Source of the DNA: a bacterium
Lineage (GTDB): Bacteria > Bdellovibrionota > Bdellovibrionia > Bdellovibrionales > Bdellovibrionaceae
Assembly (NCBI GenBank): GCA_019752925.1
Contig: JAIELP010000003.1
Location: forward strand, 1-64,000
Length of the DNA: 64,000 nucleotides
Direction of reading: 5' to 3'
This document shows, piece after piece, positions 1 to 8,557 of this stretch. Positions within the stretch are counted from its first letter, which is position 1. Each line of letters opens with the position of its first letter. The position numbers and the translations under genes were made by a program. The notes below the pieces were generated by a model. It was not told where the DNA came from, ran no database searches, and was given only the letters and a program-made list of their open reading frames with translations.

Positions 1-114
1 AGAGCTTTATCAACAAGTTACGGACAAATGACAGCTCCTGCCAGTAATGTTTATGAAGATTACGGTGCGGGTTATACATCGGAAGTTATTGTAGGGGTTA
101 AGTACTTTTTGTGA
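1..114 (+). CDS. C-terminal end of a probable outer-membrane beta-barrel protein (partial)
   Basis: Frame 1 is open from the window edge to a TGA at 112-114, giving 37 residues whose start lies outside the window. The last residues alternate polar and hydrophobic and end VGVKYFL. That is the usual look of the final beta-strand of an outer-membrane barrel, which BamA recognises through a terminal aromatic or hydrophobic residue. The gene converges on trhO with a 22-base gap holding a short perfect dyad (TTGAAT-CT-ATTCAA, 121-134) and no clear terminator. The family cannot be named from this fragment. Confidence 0.55.
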   Translation, partial: RALSTSYGQMTAPASNVYEDYGAGYTSEVIVGVKYFL

Positions 115-136
115 ATAACTTTGAATCTATTCAAAC

Positions 137-1090
137 TTACCATTCTTCCGTTTCAAAGGGTTGAATTTGGCGTGGTGCTTTACGCTCCGGATGTAATTCG
201 TAATGGTGAGCGCAATTTTTTGAACAGGTTTCTTTTTTAAATTCAATTTGCGCGCAATCTTCGCAAATAAATTCGTGAGTATCGCAGCGTTTGCAGTCAA
301 TTTCGGTTTTGCCCGGTTGGCCACAGTGCGGGCAGAGTTTGTATTGTTCTGATGCCTTCATGTTTTGGTCCACAGCTACGCGATGATCAAATACAAAACA
401 TTCACCTTCAAATTGATCGTTAGGATATTCGTTTAAGTAATTTAAAATTCCGCCGTAAAGTTGGTAAACATTTTTGTAACCTTGTTTTTGAACTTCTAAA
501 ATGCCTTTTTCGCAGCGAATGCCGCCGGTGCAAAAAATTAAAACTTTTTTATCTTTTGGAATATTTTTACTTTCAAGGTATTGTGGAAACTCAGTGAATT
601 TATCCGTCATGGGATTTAAAGCGCCCTTAAACGTACCGATTTTGGTTTCATACCAGTTGCGGGTGTCAATAATCACGTGATCTTCATTTTTCATCACTTC
701 ATTCCACTCAGTGGGTGTGAGGTGGTGATTGTTTCTGGTGTCGTGGCCGAAAGGCACTAAAGAGGTGTCGCCTAAAGTTACAATTTCAGGGCGGATTTTA
801 ACTTTAAATCTTCTAAACGGAACCACATCGGATTTTGAATCTTTAAAAAATAAATCGGGAACTTTAAAGTATTCACGTATTCCTTGTTTAAAGGCTTCAA
901 ATGTTTCTGGGGTTTTTGCACAAATAGTAGCGTTAAAACCTTCTGTGCCAATAATGATGAGGCCACGGCAATTCGTCTTTGTGGCTAAATCTTCAAGGTA
1001 AAGCTGTGTTTTTTCTGGGTTTTCGTCTTTTTGGAATTTATAAAACGTGGAGATTAAATAGACTGCTTTTTGAGCAGATGGCGTAGTCAT
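137..1090 (-). CDS. trhO: tRNA uridine(34) hydroxylase, rhodanese-domain protein TrhO (YceA family)
   Basis: 317 residues. An N-terminal acylphosphatase-like region of about 110 residues is followed by a rhodanese domain carrying the active-site loop FCTGGIRCEK (Cys near residue 188). The C-terminal tail of about 70 residues is rich in Cys-x2-Cys pairs (CPHC, CKRC, CEDC) and probably binds zinc. TrhO-family enzymes hydroxylate the wobble uridine of tRNAs as a first step to 5-methoxyuridine-type modifications. The ATG is preceded by AAAGGGG at good spacing. The gene diverges from prfC across 122 bases. Confidence 0.9.
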   Translation of the reverse strand: MTTPSAQKAVYLISTFYKFQKDENPEKTQLYLEDLATKTNCRGLIIIGTEGFNATICAKTPETFEAFKQGIREYFKVPDLFFKDSKSDVVPFRRFKVKIRPEIVTLGDTSLVPFGHDTRNNHHLTPTEWNEVMKNEDHVIIDTRNWYETKIGTFKGALNPMTDKFTEFPQYLESKNIPKDKKVLIFCTGGIRCEKGILEVQKQGYKNVYQLYGGILNYLNEYPNDQFEGECFVFDHRVAVDQNMKASEQYKLCPHCGQPGKTEIDCKRCDTHEFICEDCAQIEFKKETCSKNCAHHYELHPERKAPRQIQPFETEEW

Positions 1091-1134
1091 AGAGACCCCT
1101 TTCAGTTATCAGCCGGTGGCTCCAAACCACCATG

Positions 1135-1164
1135 AGCTAAAAGTTAATGTGTGTACACTTAGCT
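1135..1164. repeat. Imperfect dyad between divergent trhO and prfC
   Basis: The arms AGCTAAAAGT (1135-1144) and ACACTTAGCT (1155-1164) match at 8 of 10 positions, and the centre-right holds the perfect palindrome GTGTACAC (1151-1158). It lies in the only intergenic space shared by two divergent genes, so it could be an operator or a weak hairpin. No T-tract follows, so it is not an intrinsic terminator. Confidence 0.25.
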
Positions 1165-1212
1165 AAAAAAAAATACTTAGTCAATTGCTCTTAAAAAAGA
1201 TACAAATAGCGC

Positions 1213-2823
1213 ATGTCAAATTTAGCCGTACCTGCGGTTCAAAAAGAAATTGAACGTAGAAGAACATTTGCAATTATCTCCCATCCCGATGCGGGTAAAA
1301 CCACGCTGACCGAAAAACTTTTATTTCACGGCGGTGTTATTCACGAAACCGGTGAGGTTAAAGGTAAGTCGGGAACTAAAGCCGTAACTTCGGATTGGAT
1401 GGAACTTGAACGCCAAAAAGGTATTTCGATTACATCTTCGGTTATGACTTTTGATTATAACAAATTACGCATCAACTTACTGGATACGCCGGGCCATAAA
1501 GATTTCTCGGAAGATACTTACCGCGTATTAATGGCCGTTGAAAGTGCCTGTATGTTAATTGACGTGGCTAAGGGTGTGGAAGATCGTACTAAAAAACTTT
1601 ACGAAGTTTGCCGTTTAAGAAATATCCCTATTTTTACATTTGTTAACAAACTCGACCGTGAGGGTAAAGATCCGCTGACATTAATTGATGAAGTTGAAAA
1701 AACTCTGAATATGCAATGTTATCCGGTAACTTGGCCACTGGGTATCGGGCAGAGATTTAAAGGTATTTACAACCGCTTAAATAAAAAAGTTTATTTCTAC
1801 AATCAGCGCCGCGAAGATGATCTTGAAGTTGAAGAGTATGATTTTTCAGGCCCGCAAGATCCTATCTTAGAAAAATACTTAGATCCCGAAACTCTTCAGC
1901 AGGTTCGTGATGAATTAGAATTAATTGAAAGCGCACTCCCTCCTTTTGATGTGGATGATTTCTTAACCGGAAAAATTTCTCCGGTTACATTTGGTTCTGC
2001 AAAACAGAACTTTGGCGTGGACACATTTCTTGAGTTCTTTACAAAGTTTGCTCCAGGACCAAAACCTCGCCCGACCAAAAAAGGCGATGAGCTGAATCCG
2101 CTTTCAAGCAATTTTACGGGCTTTGTATTTAAAATTCAGGCCAATATGGATAAGCGCCACCGCGATCGTATTGCATTTTTGCGTATCTGCTCAGGTAAAT
2201 TTGAGCGCGGTATGAAAATCAATCACGCGCGTTTAGAACGTGAATTCAGATTGTCGTATTCGAGCCAGTTTATTGCGGCCGATAAAGCCACGGTCGATGA
2301 AGCCTACGCTGGCGACATCGTCGGTGTGGCCGATACCGGAAACTTTGCCATTGGCGATAGTGTATCTTCACAAGGTTATGTGACCTTTGCTGATATTCCG
2401 AAGTTTGCCCCGGAGCTTTTTGCAAAGCTTTCGGTGCGTGATGCTTTAAAGCGTACAAAACTAAACCAGGCTCTTCAGCATTTATCTGAAGAGGGCGCCA
2501 TTCAATTATTTTTTGATCCTATTATCGGTAATCAAGAAACTATCATCGGCGCGGTGGGTGAACTTCAGTTTGAAGTTTTAGTTCATCGTTTACAAGATGA
2601 GTATAATCTTGAAGTTAAAATGACTCGTTTACCATTTACGGTGGCCCGTTGGCCGCGTACTCAGGAAGGTAAGGGTCTTTCGCAGTTAAAAGGCAACTTC
2701 CAGATGTTTAAAGATGTGATTGATCAACCGGTATTATTATTAAATCAGGAATGGGATCTCAACTGGGCCCAAAAAGAAAATCCAGACGTGGTGTTTGCAT
2801 CCAGCATTTCAAGAGCAAGATAA
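1213..2823 (+). CDS. prfC: Peptide chain release factor 3 (RF3 GTPase)
   Basis: 536 residues, the usual RF3 length. The translational GTPase G1 motif HPDAGKTTLTEKL lies near residue 24, G2/G3 follow (GISITSS, DTPGHKDFSEDTYR), and G4 is NKLDREG. RF3 recycles RF1/RF2 from the ribosome after peptide release and helps quality control after miscoding. The C-terminal half (VGELQFEVLVHRLQDEY) is typical of RF3 and EF-G relatives. No strong Shine-Dalgarno is visible before the ATG. An ABC transporter pair follows 5 bases after the stop. Confidence 0.95.
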   Translation: MSNLAVPAVQKEIERRRTFAIISHPDAGKTTLTEKLLFHGGVIHETGEVKGKSGTKAVTSDWMELERQKGISITSSVMTFDYNKLRINLLDTPGHKDFSEDTYRVLMAVESACMLIDVAKGVEDRTKKLYEVCRLRNIPIFTFVNKLDREGKDPLTLIDEVEKTLNMQCYPVTWPLGIGQRFKGIYNRLNKKVYFYNQRREDDLEVEEYDFSGPQDPILEKYLDPETLQQVRDELELIESALPPFDVDDFLTGKISPVTFGSAKQNFGVDTFLEFFTKFAPGPKPRPTKKGDELNPLSSNFTGFVFKIQANMDKRHRDRIAFLRICSGKFERGMKINHARLEREFRLSYSSQFIAADKATVDEAYAGDIVGVADTGNFAIGDSVSSQGYVTFADIPKFAPELFAKLSVRDALKRTKLNQALQHLSEEGAIQLFFDPIIGNQETIIGAVGELQFEVLVHRLQDEYNLEVKMTRLPFTVARWPRTQEGKGLSQLKGNFQMFKDVIDQPVLLLNQEWDLNWAQKENPDVVFASSISRAR

Positions 2824-2828
2824 GGTTT

Positions 2829-3698
2829 ATGATGAAAGCTTTAGAAGTTAAAGATATTAAAAAAACCTACGCTGACAAAGTGGCAGGTAAAAAAGTAGAA
2901 GCCCTTAAAGGAATCAGCTTTGATATAGAAAAAGGTCAGATTTTTGGTCTGTTAGGGCCAAACGGCGCAGGTAAAACTACGTTGATTGCTTCTATCACCA
3001 CATTAGAAAAACCAACAAGTGGTGAGCTTTTGGTTTTTGGTGACAGTGTTATCGAAAGCCCGCTTAAAACAAAAATGAAAGTTGGCGTAGTTCACCAAGA
3101 AGTGATCAACACCGGCTTTTTTACAATTGAAGAAATTTTAGATTTTCAGTCGGGCTATTACGGCATTCATAGAAATCATGAGCGCTGCGATTACTTGATG
3201 CATAAGTTATCTTTGTATGAACACCGTAATAAAAAAGTTAAACAGCTGTCGGGCGGTATGAAACGACGTTTGATGATTGCAAAAGCTTTAGTACACACGC
3301 CAAAATTACTTTTACTGGATGAACCTACAGCTGGGGTTGATGTGGGACTGCGTGAGTCTCTTTGGAAGTTTGTGCAGGAACTTAAAAATGAAGGCATGTC
3401 GATTTTATTAACGACGCATTACTTAGAAGAAGCTGAGCAAATGTGTGACGGAGTGGCTATCATCAACAAAGGTCAGTTGCTATTTAATGGAACTCCAAAA
3501 GATATGATCGCAGACTATTCACAGAAAAAATTAATTCTAATCATGAAAAACGGCGAAACAAAAGAGTATATCGAATCTAACAAGGTCGGTATCGGCGAAT
3601 TATTAACTAAGTACGATATCGATATTGCGGAAATTCAGGATATTAAAATTGAAGAAGGGCGCTTAGAAGACGCGTTCTCGAAGATGGTGTCGTTATGA
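2829..3698 (+). CDS. ABC-2 type transporter, ATP-binding subunit
   Basis: 289 residues from the ATG at 2829, which I prefer to an in-frame ATG 78 bases upstream inside prfC. Walker A (GPNGAGKTT), signature (LSGGMKRRL), Walker B with D-loop (LLLDEPTAGVD) and H-loop (TTHYLEEAE) are all intact. It most resembles the CcmA/NodI/YadG type that drives ABC-2 exporters. The stop overlaps the permease start as ATGA (3695-3698), so the two are translationally coupled. Substrate unknown; lipid, polysaccharide or drug export are all possible. Confidence 0.93.
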   Translation: MMKALEVKDIKKTYADKVAGKKVEALKGISFDIEKGQIFGLLGPNGAGKTTLIASITTLEKPTSGELLVFGDSVIESPLKTKMKVGVVHQEVINTGFFTIEEILDFQSGYYGIHRNHERCDYLMHKLSLYEHRNKKVKQLSGGMKRRLMIAKALVHTPKLLLLDEPTAGVDVGLRESLWKFVQELKNEGMSILLTTHYLEEAEQMCDGVAIINKGQLLFNGTPKDMIADYSQKKLILIMKNGETKEYIESNKVGIGELLTKYDIDIAEIQDIKIEEGRLEDAFSKMVSL

Positions 3699-4468
3699 TT
3701 ATATTTTACACGTTAGTAAAAAGAGAAATTAAAAGATTTTTAAAAGTAGTTATTCAAACAGTGGTGAGTCCAATCATCAGCTCGTTTTTGTATTTGTTGG
3801 TTTTCGGGGTTTCGCTAGGAGCTAGCGTAAAATTAAATAACGGCATTAACTACTTATCATTTTTAATTCCAGGTTTGATGGTGATGGGTTTAATTAACAA
3901 TGCTTTTCAAAACTCGTCATCTTCAGTTGTTACCTCTAAATTTTCCGGCGATTTGGAAGATATTCGTGTGGCACCTATTCCTAATTCTTATATCATTTGG
4001 GCTATGGGTTTAGGTGGAGTGTTCCGTGGTAGTCTTGTGGCCGTTATTACCGGTGTTGTGGGAAGCTTATTTCACTACATGCAATTAAATGAGTTGTTGT
4101 ACGTGTCGCATCCAATCTGGTTACTTTACTTTTTTGCAGTGGGCGGATTAATTTTTGCGTTTTTAGGTATTTTTGTTGCGGTGCTGGCTAATACATTTGA
4201 TCAGCTCAGTGCATTTAGTACGTTCATTTTGTTGCCGTTAACGTACTTGGGCGGTGTATTTATTTCCATTGAAAACCTACACCCAATCTGGCAAGCCATT
4301 TCAAAACTAAACCCTTTGTTTTATTTAATTAATGGCTTTAGATATTCAATGCTAGGCCAAGCCGACGTTAATTTAAGTATTGCAGTAGGTGTAAGTTTGG
4401 TCGGTGTATTAGTTACATTTTTTATGGCGCAATTTGCACTTACAAAAGGTTCGTTTGCCCGTTGGTAA
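3695..4468 (+). CDS. ABC-2 type transporter, permease subunit
   Basis: 257 residues with about six hydrophobic segments and the ABC-2 permease hallmark near residues 185-215 (LPLTYLGGVFISIENL followed by NPLFYLINGFRY). It forms the inner-membrane channel for the ATPase encoded just upstream, with a 4-base ATGA overlap. The YadH/NodJ group is the nearest recognisable family. ffh follows after 21 bases, so read-through into the SRP block is possible. Confidence 0.9.
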   Translation: MIIFYTLVKREIKRFLKVVIQTVVSPIISSFLYLLVFGVSLGASVKLNNGINYLSFLIPGLMVMGLINNAFQNSSSSVVTSKFSGDLEDIRVAPIPNSYIIWAMGLGGVFRGSLVAVITGVVGSLFHYMQLNELLYVSHPIWLLYFFAVGGLIFAFLGIFVAVLANTFDQLSAFSTFILLPLTYLGGVFISIENLHPIWQAISKLNPLFYLINGFRYSMLGQADVNLSIAVGVSLVGVLVTFFMAQFALTKGSFARW

Positions 4469-4489
4469 TTTTATTTAATAGGATTTTTT

Positions 4490-5839
4490 ATGTTTGAAAG
4501 TTTGTCGGATAAAATTTTAGGATCAGTCAAAAAATTAAGAGGTCAGGCTCAAATTACTGAAAGTAATATTGAGGATGTGATCAAAGAAATCCGCATGAGT
4601 TTGCTGGATGCCGACGTTAATTTCAAAGTGGTTAAAAATTTTATCGACCGGGTAAAGGTCAAAGCACTTGGTGCCGAAGTTATTAAAAATGTTAACCCAG
4701 GGCAGATGTTCACTAAAATCGTTCATGATGAGTTGGTGCAAACTCTAGGTGGTGATAAAGTTGATGTGAACGTACGCGAAAATCCATCGGTCATTATGAT
4801 GGTGGGTTTGCAGGGTGCGGGTAAAACCACTTCAACTGCAAAACTTGGTTTATACCTACGACAGAAATTAGGAAAAAAAGTAGGTTTTGTTCCGGCCGAT
4901 ATTTACCGTCCGGCCGCTATTGAACAATTACAAATTTTAGCTAAGCAAAATAATTTCAGTTGTTTTGAATCCACCACGTCAATGAAGCCCGAAGAAATTT
5001 TAACTGCAGCATTAGCGTGGGCTAAAAAAGAAATGATTGATGTGTTGTTGCTGGATACCGCCGGTCGTTTGCAAATTGATGATGAGCTCATGACGGAACT
5101 TGAAAACTTAAAAAAAGTTATTGCTCCCACTGAAATTTTATTAGTGGCCGATGCCATGTTAGGTCAGCAAGCGGTGAGTGTAGCTGAAACTTTCCATCAG
5201 CGCTTAGGCTTAACCGGTTTAGTATTAACTAAAGTAGATGGCGACGCCCGCGGAGGTGCAGCTTTATCAATACGTGAAATCACCGGCATTCCGATTAAGT
5301 TTATGGGTGTGGGTGAAAAAGTATCAGCCCTTGAGGTGTTTCATCCCGACAGGTTAGCCGGAAGAATTCTCGATATGGGTGACGTTTTAACTTTAGTTGA
5401 GCGCGCACAAGATGTGATTGATCACAAAGAGGCAGAAAAATCGGCCAAAAGAATGATGAACAATGAGTTCACATTAACAGACTTTTTGGCGCAAATTCAG
5501 CAACTTAAGAAGTTGGGCGGAATTGAATCCATGCTTAAATTTCTTCCCGGAATGGGCGAAATCTCTAAACAAATGAAAAATATGAGCCCTCCAGATGGCG
5601 AAATGAAAAAAATTGAAGCTATTATTAGTTCAATGACTGTTCAGGAGCGGGAAGATCATAGAATCCTTAATGGCTCGCGGCGTCAAAGAATAGCTAATGG
5701 CAGTGGAACGCAGGTTTCCGATGTCAATAAGCTTATAAAGCAGTTTGAAGAGGCCAAAAAGATGATGTCCGGTATGATGAAAATGGGAATGGGAAAAGCC
5801 ATGAAGGCTGGAAAAGGCGGCATGAAGTTTCCATTTTAA
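4490..5839 (+). CDS. ffh: Signal recognition particle GTPase Ffh (SRP54)
   Basis: 449 residues. The N domain is followed by the G domain with GLQGAGKTTSTAKL (near residue 104), DTAGRLQID and TKVDGDARGG. The C-terminal M domain is methionine-rich (MMSGMMKMGMG) and binds 4.5S RNA and signal sequences. Ffh targets nascent inner-membrane and some exported proteins to FtsY and SecYEG. AGGA lies upstream of the ATG. The 4.5S RNA gene is not visible in this window. It heads the ffh-rpsP-khpA block. Confidence 0.97.
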   Translation: MFESLSDKILGSVKKLRGQAQITESNIEDVIKEIRMSLLDADVNFKVVKNFIDRVKVKALGAEVIKNVNPGQMFTKIVHDELVQTLGGDKVDVNVRENPSVIMMVGLQGAGKTTSTAKLGLYLRQKLGKKVGFVPADIYRPAAIEQLQILAKQNNFSCFESTTSMKPEEILTAALAWAKKEMIDVLLLDTAGRLQIDDELMTELENLKKVIAPTEILLVADAMLGQQAVSVAETFHQRLGLTGLVLTKVDGDARGGAALSIREITGIPIKFMGVGEKVSALEVFHPDRLAGRILDMGDVLTLVERAQDVIDHKEAEKSAKRMMNNEFTLTDFLAQIQQLKKLGGIESMLKFLPGMGEISKQMKNMSPPDGEMKKIEAIISSMTVQEREDHRILNGSRRQRIANGSGTQVSDVNKLIKQFEEAKKMMSGMMKMGMGKAMKAGKGGMKFPF

Positions 5840-5870
5840 GGAGATTTCAGGGCTTTTTTAATAAAATCAT

Positions 5871-5898
5871 TTGATAATCCGCGCAATTAGGTTATAAA
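5871..5898 (+). promoter_or_regulatory. Putative sigma-70 type promoter for rpsP
   Basis: TTGATA (5871-5876), a 16-base spacer and TATAAA (5893-5898) lie in the 114-base gap between ffh and rpsP. The start would leave a leader of about 45-50 bases containing the AAGGAAGG ribosome-binding site. Confidence 0.5.
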
Positions 5899-5953
5899 TC
5901 TACGTTCGTAAATCGAAAGTTTGCGTGATCGATATTATAAGGAAGGTATTCTC

Positions 5954-6247
5954 ATGGTCGTTATTCGTTTAGCTCGCGTTGGTAAAAAGCATGATCCTGC
6001 ATACAGAATCACTGTGGCAGATTCTCGTCGTTATGTAACTGGTAAGTTTATTGAAGTTATTGGAACATACATTCCAACTCCAATGGGCAAACAACAAAAA
6101 GTTACTTTGAATGTTGAAAAAGCTAAAGACTGGTTAACTAAGGGTGCACAGCCTACAGATACAGTTCGTCACGTTCTGAAATTGGCCGGAGTAACAACTA
6201 AACCTTCAAAAAAACAAGCTAAGGCTTCTAAAAAACCTAAAGCTTAG
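5954..6247 (+). CDS. rpsP: 30S ribosomal protein S16
   Basis: 97 residues. The start at 5954 is fixed by the conserved N-terminus MVVIRLARVGKKHDPAYRI and by AAGGAAGG at proper spacing; an upstream in-frame start at 5921 would add 11 non-conserved residues. S16 is needed for 30S assembly. The C-terminus ends in a Lys/Ala-rich tail (KKQAKASKKPKA) longer than the minimal E. coli protein. It is followed by khpA, as in many bacteria. Confidence 0.96.
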   Translation: MVVIRLARVGKKHDPAYRITVADSRRYVTGKFIEVIGTYIPTPMGKQQKVTLNVEKAKDWLTKGAQPTDTVRHVLKLAGVTTKPSKKQAKASKKPKA

Positions 6248-6373
6248 TTTTGATTGTTAAGCCTCTGTTAAATTTTAAATTTTGGAACATTAATTAGGTC
6301 TAAGTTTAAAATAACAGTTGTCATCACAATCTGTTTTTGAATAAAGTCATAAACAGGTGTGGGAGTAGATAAG

Positions 6374-6613
6374 ATGGATAATTTAAAAGAACTTGTTGAA
6401 CACATGGCCAAATCTCTGGTGGATAAACCTGAAAACGTTGTTGTAGATGAAATCCCAGGACAGCAAACAACTTTGTTAGCTCTTAAGGTTGATAAAGAAG
6501 ATTTAGGCAAAGTGATTGGTAAACAAGGTAAAACAGCCGCTGCAATGAGAACCATTATTAGAGCAGCAGGTACAAAGCTAAATAAACGTTACCATTTAGA
6601 TATCGTTGAATAG
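6374..6613 (+). CDS. khpA: KH-domain RNA-binding protein KhpA (YlqC family)
   Basis: 79 residues, single KH domain with the GxxG loop in VIGKQGKTAAAMRTII. KhpA-family proteins are small RNA chaperones or regulators that often partner KhpB (Jag); the gene typically sits between rpsP and rimM, as here. I chose ATG 6374 because GGGAG lies 8 bases upstream; a GTG at 6359 would add five residues. An intrinsic terminator follows its stop. Confidence 0.92.
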   Translation: MDNLKELVEHMAKSLVDKPENVVVDEIPGQQTTLLALKVDKEDLGKVIGKQGKTAAAMRTIIRAAGTKLNKRYHLDIVE

Positions 6614-6635
6614 ATTTTAAAAACAAATTAAATCT

Positions 6636-6665
6636 AAAAAGGAGCTGAAAAGCTCCTTTTTTTTT
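6636..6665 (+). terminator. Intrinsic terminator between khpA and rimM
   Basis: A perfect 6-bp GC-rich stem, GGAGCT (6641-6646) and AGCTCC (6651-6656), with a GAAA tetraloop, is preceded by five A and followed by nine T (6657-6665). This is a textbook Rho-independent terminator and lies only 11 bases before the rimM ATG. Confidence 0.88.
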
Positions 6666-6676
6666 GAAAAAATATT

Positions 6677-7240
6677 ATGGCAGAACAAAGCGGTAAAAAT
6701 TTAAACGGCAAAAAACATGTAGGTAAAGTGATGGATGCTCACGGCATCCGTGGCGACATTTATTGCTTAGTTTTTTCTGGCGATGCTAACTGGTTAGATG
6801 AAATCAGCACGCTGACTTTGAAACACCGAAACAAAGAAGAAGAGTTTGAAATCAGCAGAGCTAAAATTTTCAAAAAAGGTTTCATTGCCAAACTTAAAGG
6901 GTTTGACGACCGTAACCGTGCTGAAGCTTATAAAGGTGCTGAACTGTGGATCCCGGCCGAGCTCTTTATTTCAAAAGACGGTGAGTCTATTTATTTAAGT
7001 GAATTATTAAATTTTACTATTGAAGATCAGATACTAGGAGTTATTGGGAGTGTTGAAGCTTTTTCAAGTAATGGAGCTCAGGATTTGCTCATTATAAAGA
7101 ACACAAAAAAAGAATTTGAAATCCCCTTTGTTAAAGACTTTGTTTTAAATGTGGACTTTGAAAATCAAAAAATCAAAACGCATTTACCTGAAGGTTTAGT
7201 TGATATCAATGATGTGATCGGAACTCCGGACGATGCTTAA
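6677..7240 (+). CDS. rimM: Ribosome maturation factor RimM
   Basis: 187 residues. The N-terminal RimM domain opens HVGKVMDAHGIRGDIYCLVF, with the conserved hGIrG motif, followed by a PRC-barrel-like C-terminal half ending FVKDFVLNVDFENQKIKTHLPEGL. RimM acts in late 30S maturation near S19 and the 16S head. No Shine-Dalgarno precedes the ATG: the leader between the terminator T-tract and the start is GAAAAAATATT. The 3' end overlaps trmD by 8 bases. Confidence 0.93.
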   Translation: MAEQSGKNLNGKKHVGKVMDAHGIRGDIYCLVFSGDANWLDEISTLTLKHRNKEEEFEISRAKIFKKGFIAKLKGFDDRNRAEAYKGAELWIPAELFISKDGESIYLSELLNFTIEDQILGVIGSVEAFSSNGAQDLLIIKNTKKEFEIPFVKDFVLNVDFENQKIKTHLPEGLVDINDVIGTPDDA

Positions 7241-7931
7241 ATTAAAAGTTATTACTTTGTTTCCGGATTTAATTAAAAGTTATTTGCAGGATGCATTGAT
7301 TGCAAAAGCTATCGGGCAAAGCCTGATGTCAGTGGATTTAATTAATCTTAGAGACTTTTCAGATAATCCTTATAAGTCTGTAGACGATACTCCCTTCGGT
7401 GGCGGCGATGGAATGTTGATACGTGCAGATATTCTTGAAAAGGCTCTTCTCTCACTTAGAAATACGAGTATAAAGCAGCATGTAATCTATTTTACTCCGC
7501 AGGGCCAATTGCTTGATCAGCCAATGGTAGAAACATATAGCCGCTCAGAAGAAAATGAAGAAATTATTTTAATTTGCGGCCGTTATGCGGGGATTGATCA
7601 AAGATTTATCGAGCAGTATGTTAATCAGGAAATCTCAATCGGTAATTATGTATTATCAGGCGGGGAATTGCCGGCTTTAGTTTTAATTGAAGCTGTTTCC
7701 AGATTTATTCCTGGAGTTTTGGGTAAACTTCAATCAGCTCAGGAAGACTCGTTACAAAACAACCTACTAGAAGCACCTCAATACACCAAACCTCAGGTTT
7801 GGAACGGTCAAAAAGTTCCAGATGTACTTTTATCAGGCCATCATCAAAAAATTTCTGAATGGAAAAAAGAAATGGCTTTAAAAATCACAGCTCAAAAAAG
7901 GCCTGATCTCTTGAAGGATTCTAAAAAATGA
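7233..7931 (+). CDS. trmD: tRNA (guanine-N1-)-methyltransferase TrmD
   Basis: 232 residues. TrmD methylates G37 of tRNAs reading CNN codons and prevents +1 frameshifting. Trefoil-knot motifs are present: TPFGGGDGMLI, ILICGRYAGIDQRF and YVLSGGELPALVLIEA, then the C-terminal linker with APQYTKPQVW. It overlaps rimM at its start and overlaps the next methyltransferase gene by ATGA at its end. Confidence 0.97.
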   Translation: MLKLKVITLFPDLIKSYLQDALIAKAIGQSLMSVDLINLRDFSDNPYKSVDDTPFGGGDGMLIRADILEKALLSLRNTSIKQHVIYFTPQGQLLDQPMVETYSRSEENEEIILICGRYAGIDQRFIEQYVNQEISIGNYVLSGGELPALVLIEAVSRFIPGVLGKLQSAQEDSLQNNLLEAPQYTKPQVWNGQKVPDVLLSGHHQKISEWKKEMALKITAQKRPDLLKDSKK

Positions 7932-8497
7932 AACGTAAAGCACCCTTGGCTGTAGCTCTCATGCATTATCCAACTAAAGACCGCGTGGGCGACCTAGTGG
8001 CCACCAACGTAACTAATTTTGATATTCATGATATAGCCAGAGCCTGCCGTGTTTATGGGGTAGACCGCTATTATATTATTCACCCCATTAAAGAGCAGTT
8101 GATGTTTGTTGAAAGGGTTCTGGACCACTGGAATGTGGGCGAGGGGTCTAAATTTAATCCCATGAGAAAAACCGCTCTTAGGGACGTTAGAACCGCCGAG
8201 AACCTCCAGCAAGCCATGAAAGATTGGGGCCATGAAAATGCTAAGCTTGTGGTAACCAGCGCCCGTAGCTGTGAAGGACAGCAGCCTTATAGCTTTAAAA
8301 GCTTTAAAACCGCATTAGAGACCGAAGATCAGCCCTATTTTCTACTTTTTGGAACAGGCTTTGGTTTAACGCGGGATTTCATAGATAGCTGCCATGGTAT
8401 TTTGGAGCCCATTAAAGGCAATTCGGCCGATGATTACCGTCACTTAAGTGTGAGGTCTGCCGTGAGTATCTGTCTTGACCGACTACTTGGGTCATGA
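7928..8497 (+). CDS. SPOUT-class RNA methyltransferase (PF09936, Methyltrn_RNA_4 type)
   Basis: 189 residues. The family is known from the trmD-rplS interval in delta-proteobacteria and some other lineages. N-terminal LAVALMHYPTKDR, the central FLLFGTGFGL and the C-terminal knot segment LEPIKGNSADDYRHLS fit it. The fold should be a SAM-binding trefoil knot acting on RNA, but the target nucleotide is not established from sequence. It is translationally coupled to trmD by a 4-base overlap and lies 60 bases before rplS. Confidence 0.82.
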   Translation: MKRKAPLAVALMHYPTKDRVGDLVATNVTNFDIHDIARACRVYGVDRYYIIHPIKEQLMFVERVLDHWNVGEGSKFNPMRKTALRDVRTAENLQQAMKDWGHENAKLVVTSARSCEGQQPYSFKSFKTALETEDQPYFLLFGTGFGLTRDFIDSCHGILEPIKGNSADDYRHLSVRSAVSICLDRLLGS

Positions 8498-8557
8498 TAA
8501 TTCATATTCTCTTTAATTAAGAAAGATTAATTATTTTAATAAGGTTAGGGACTTAAC

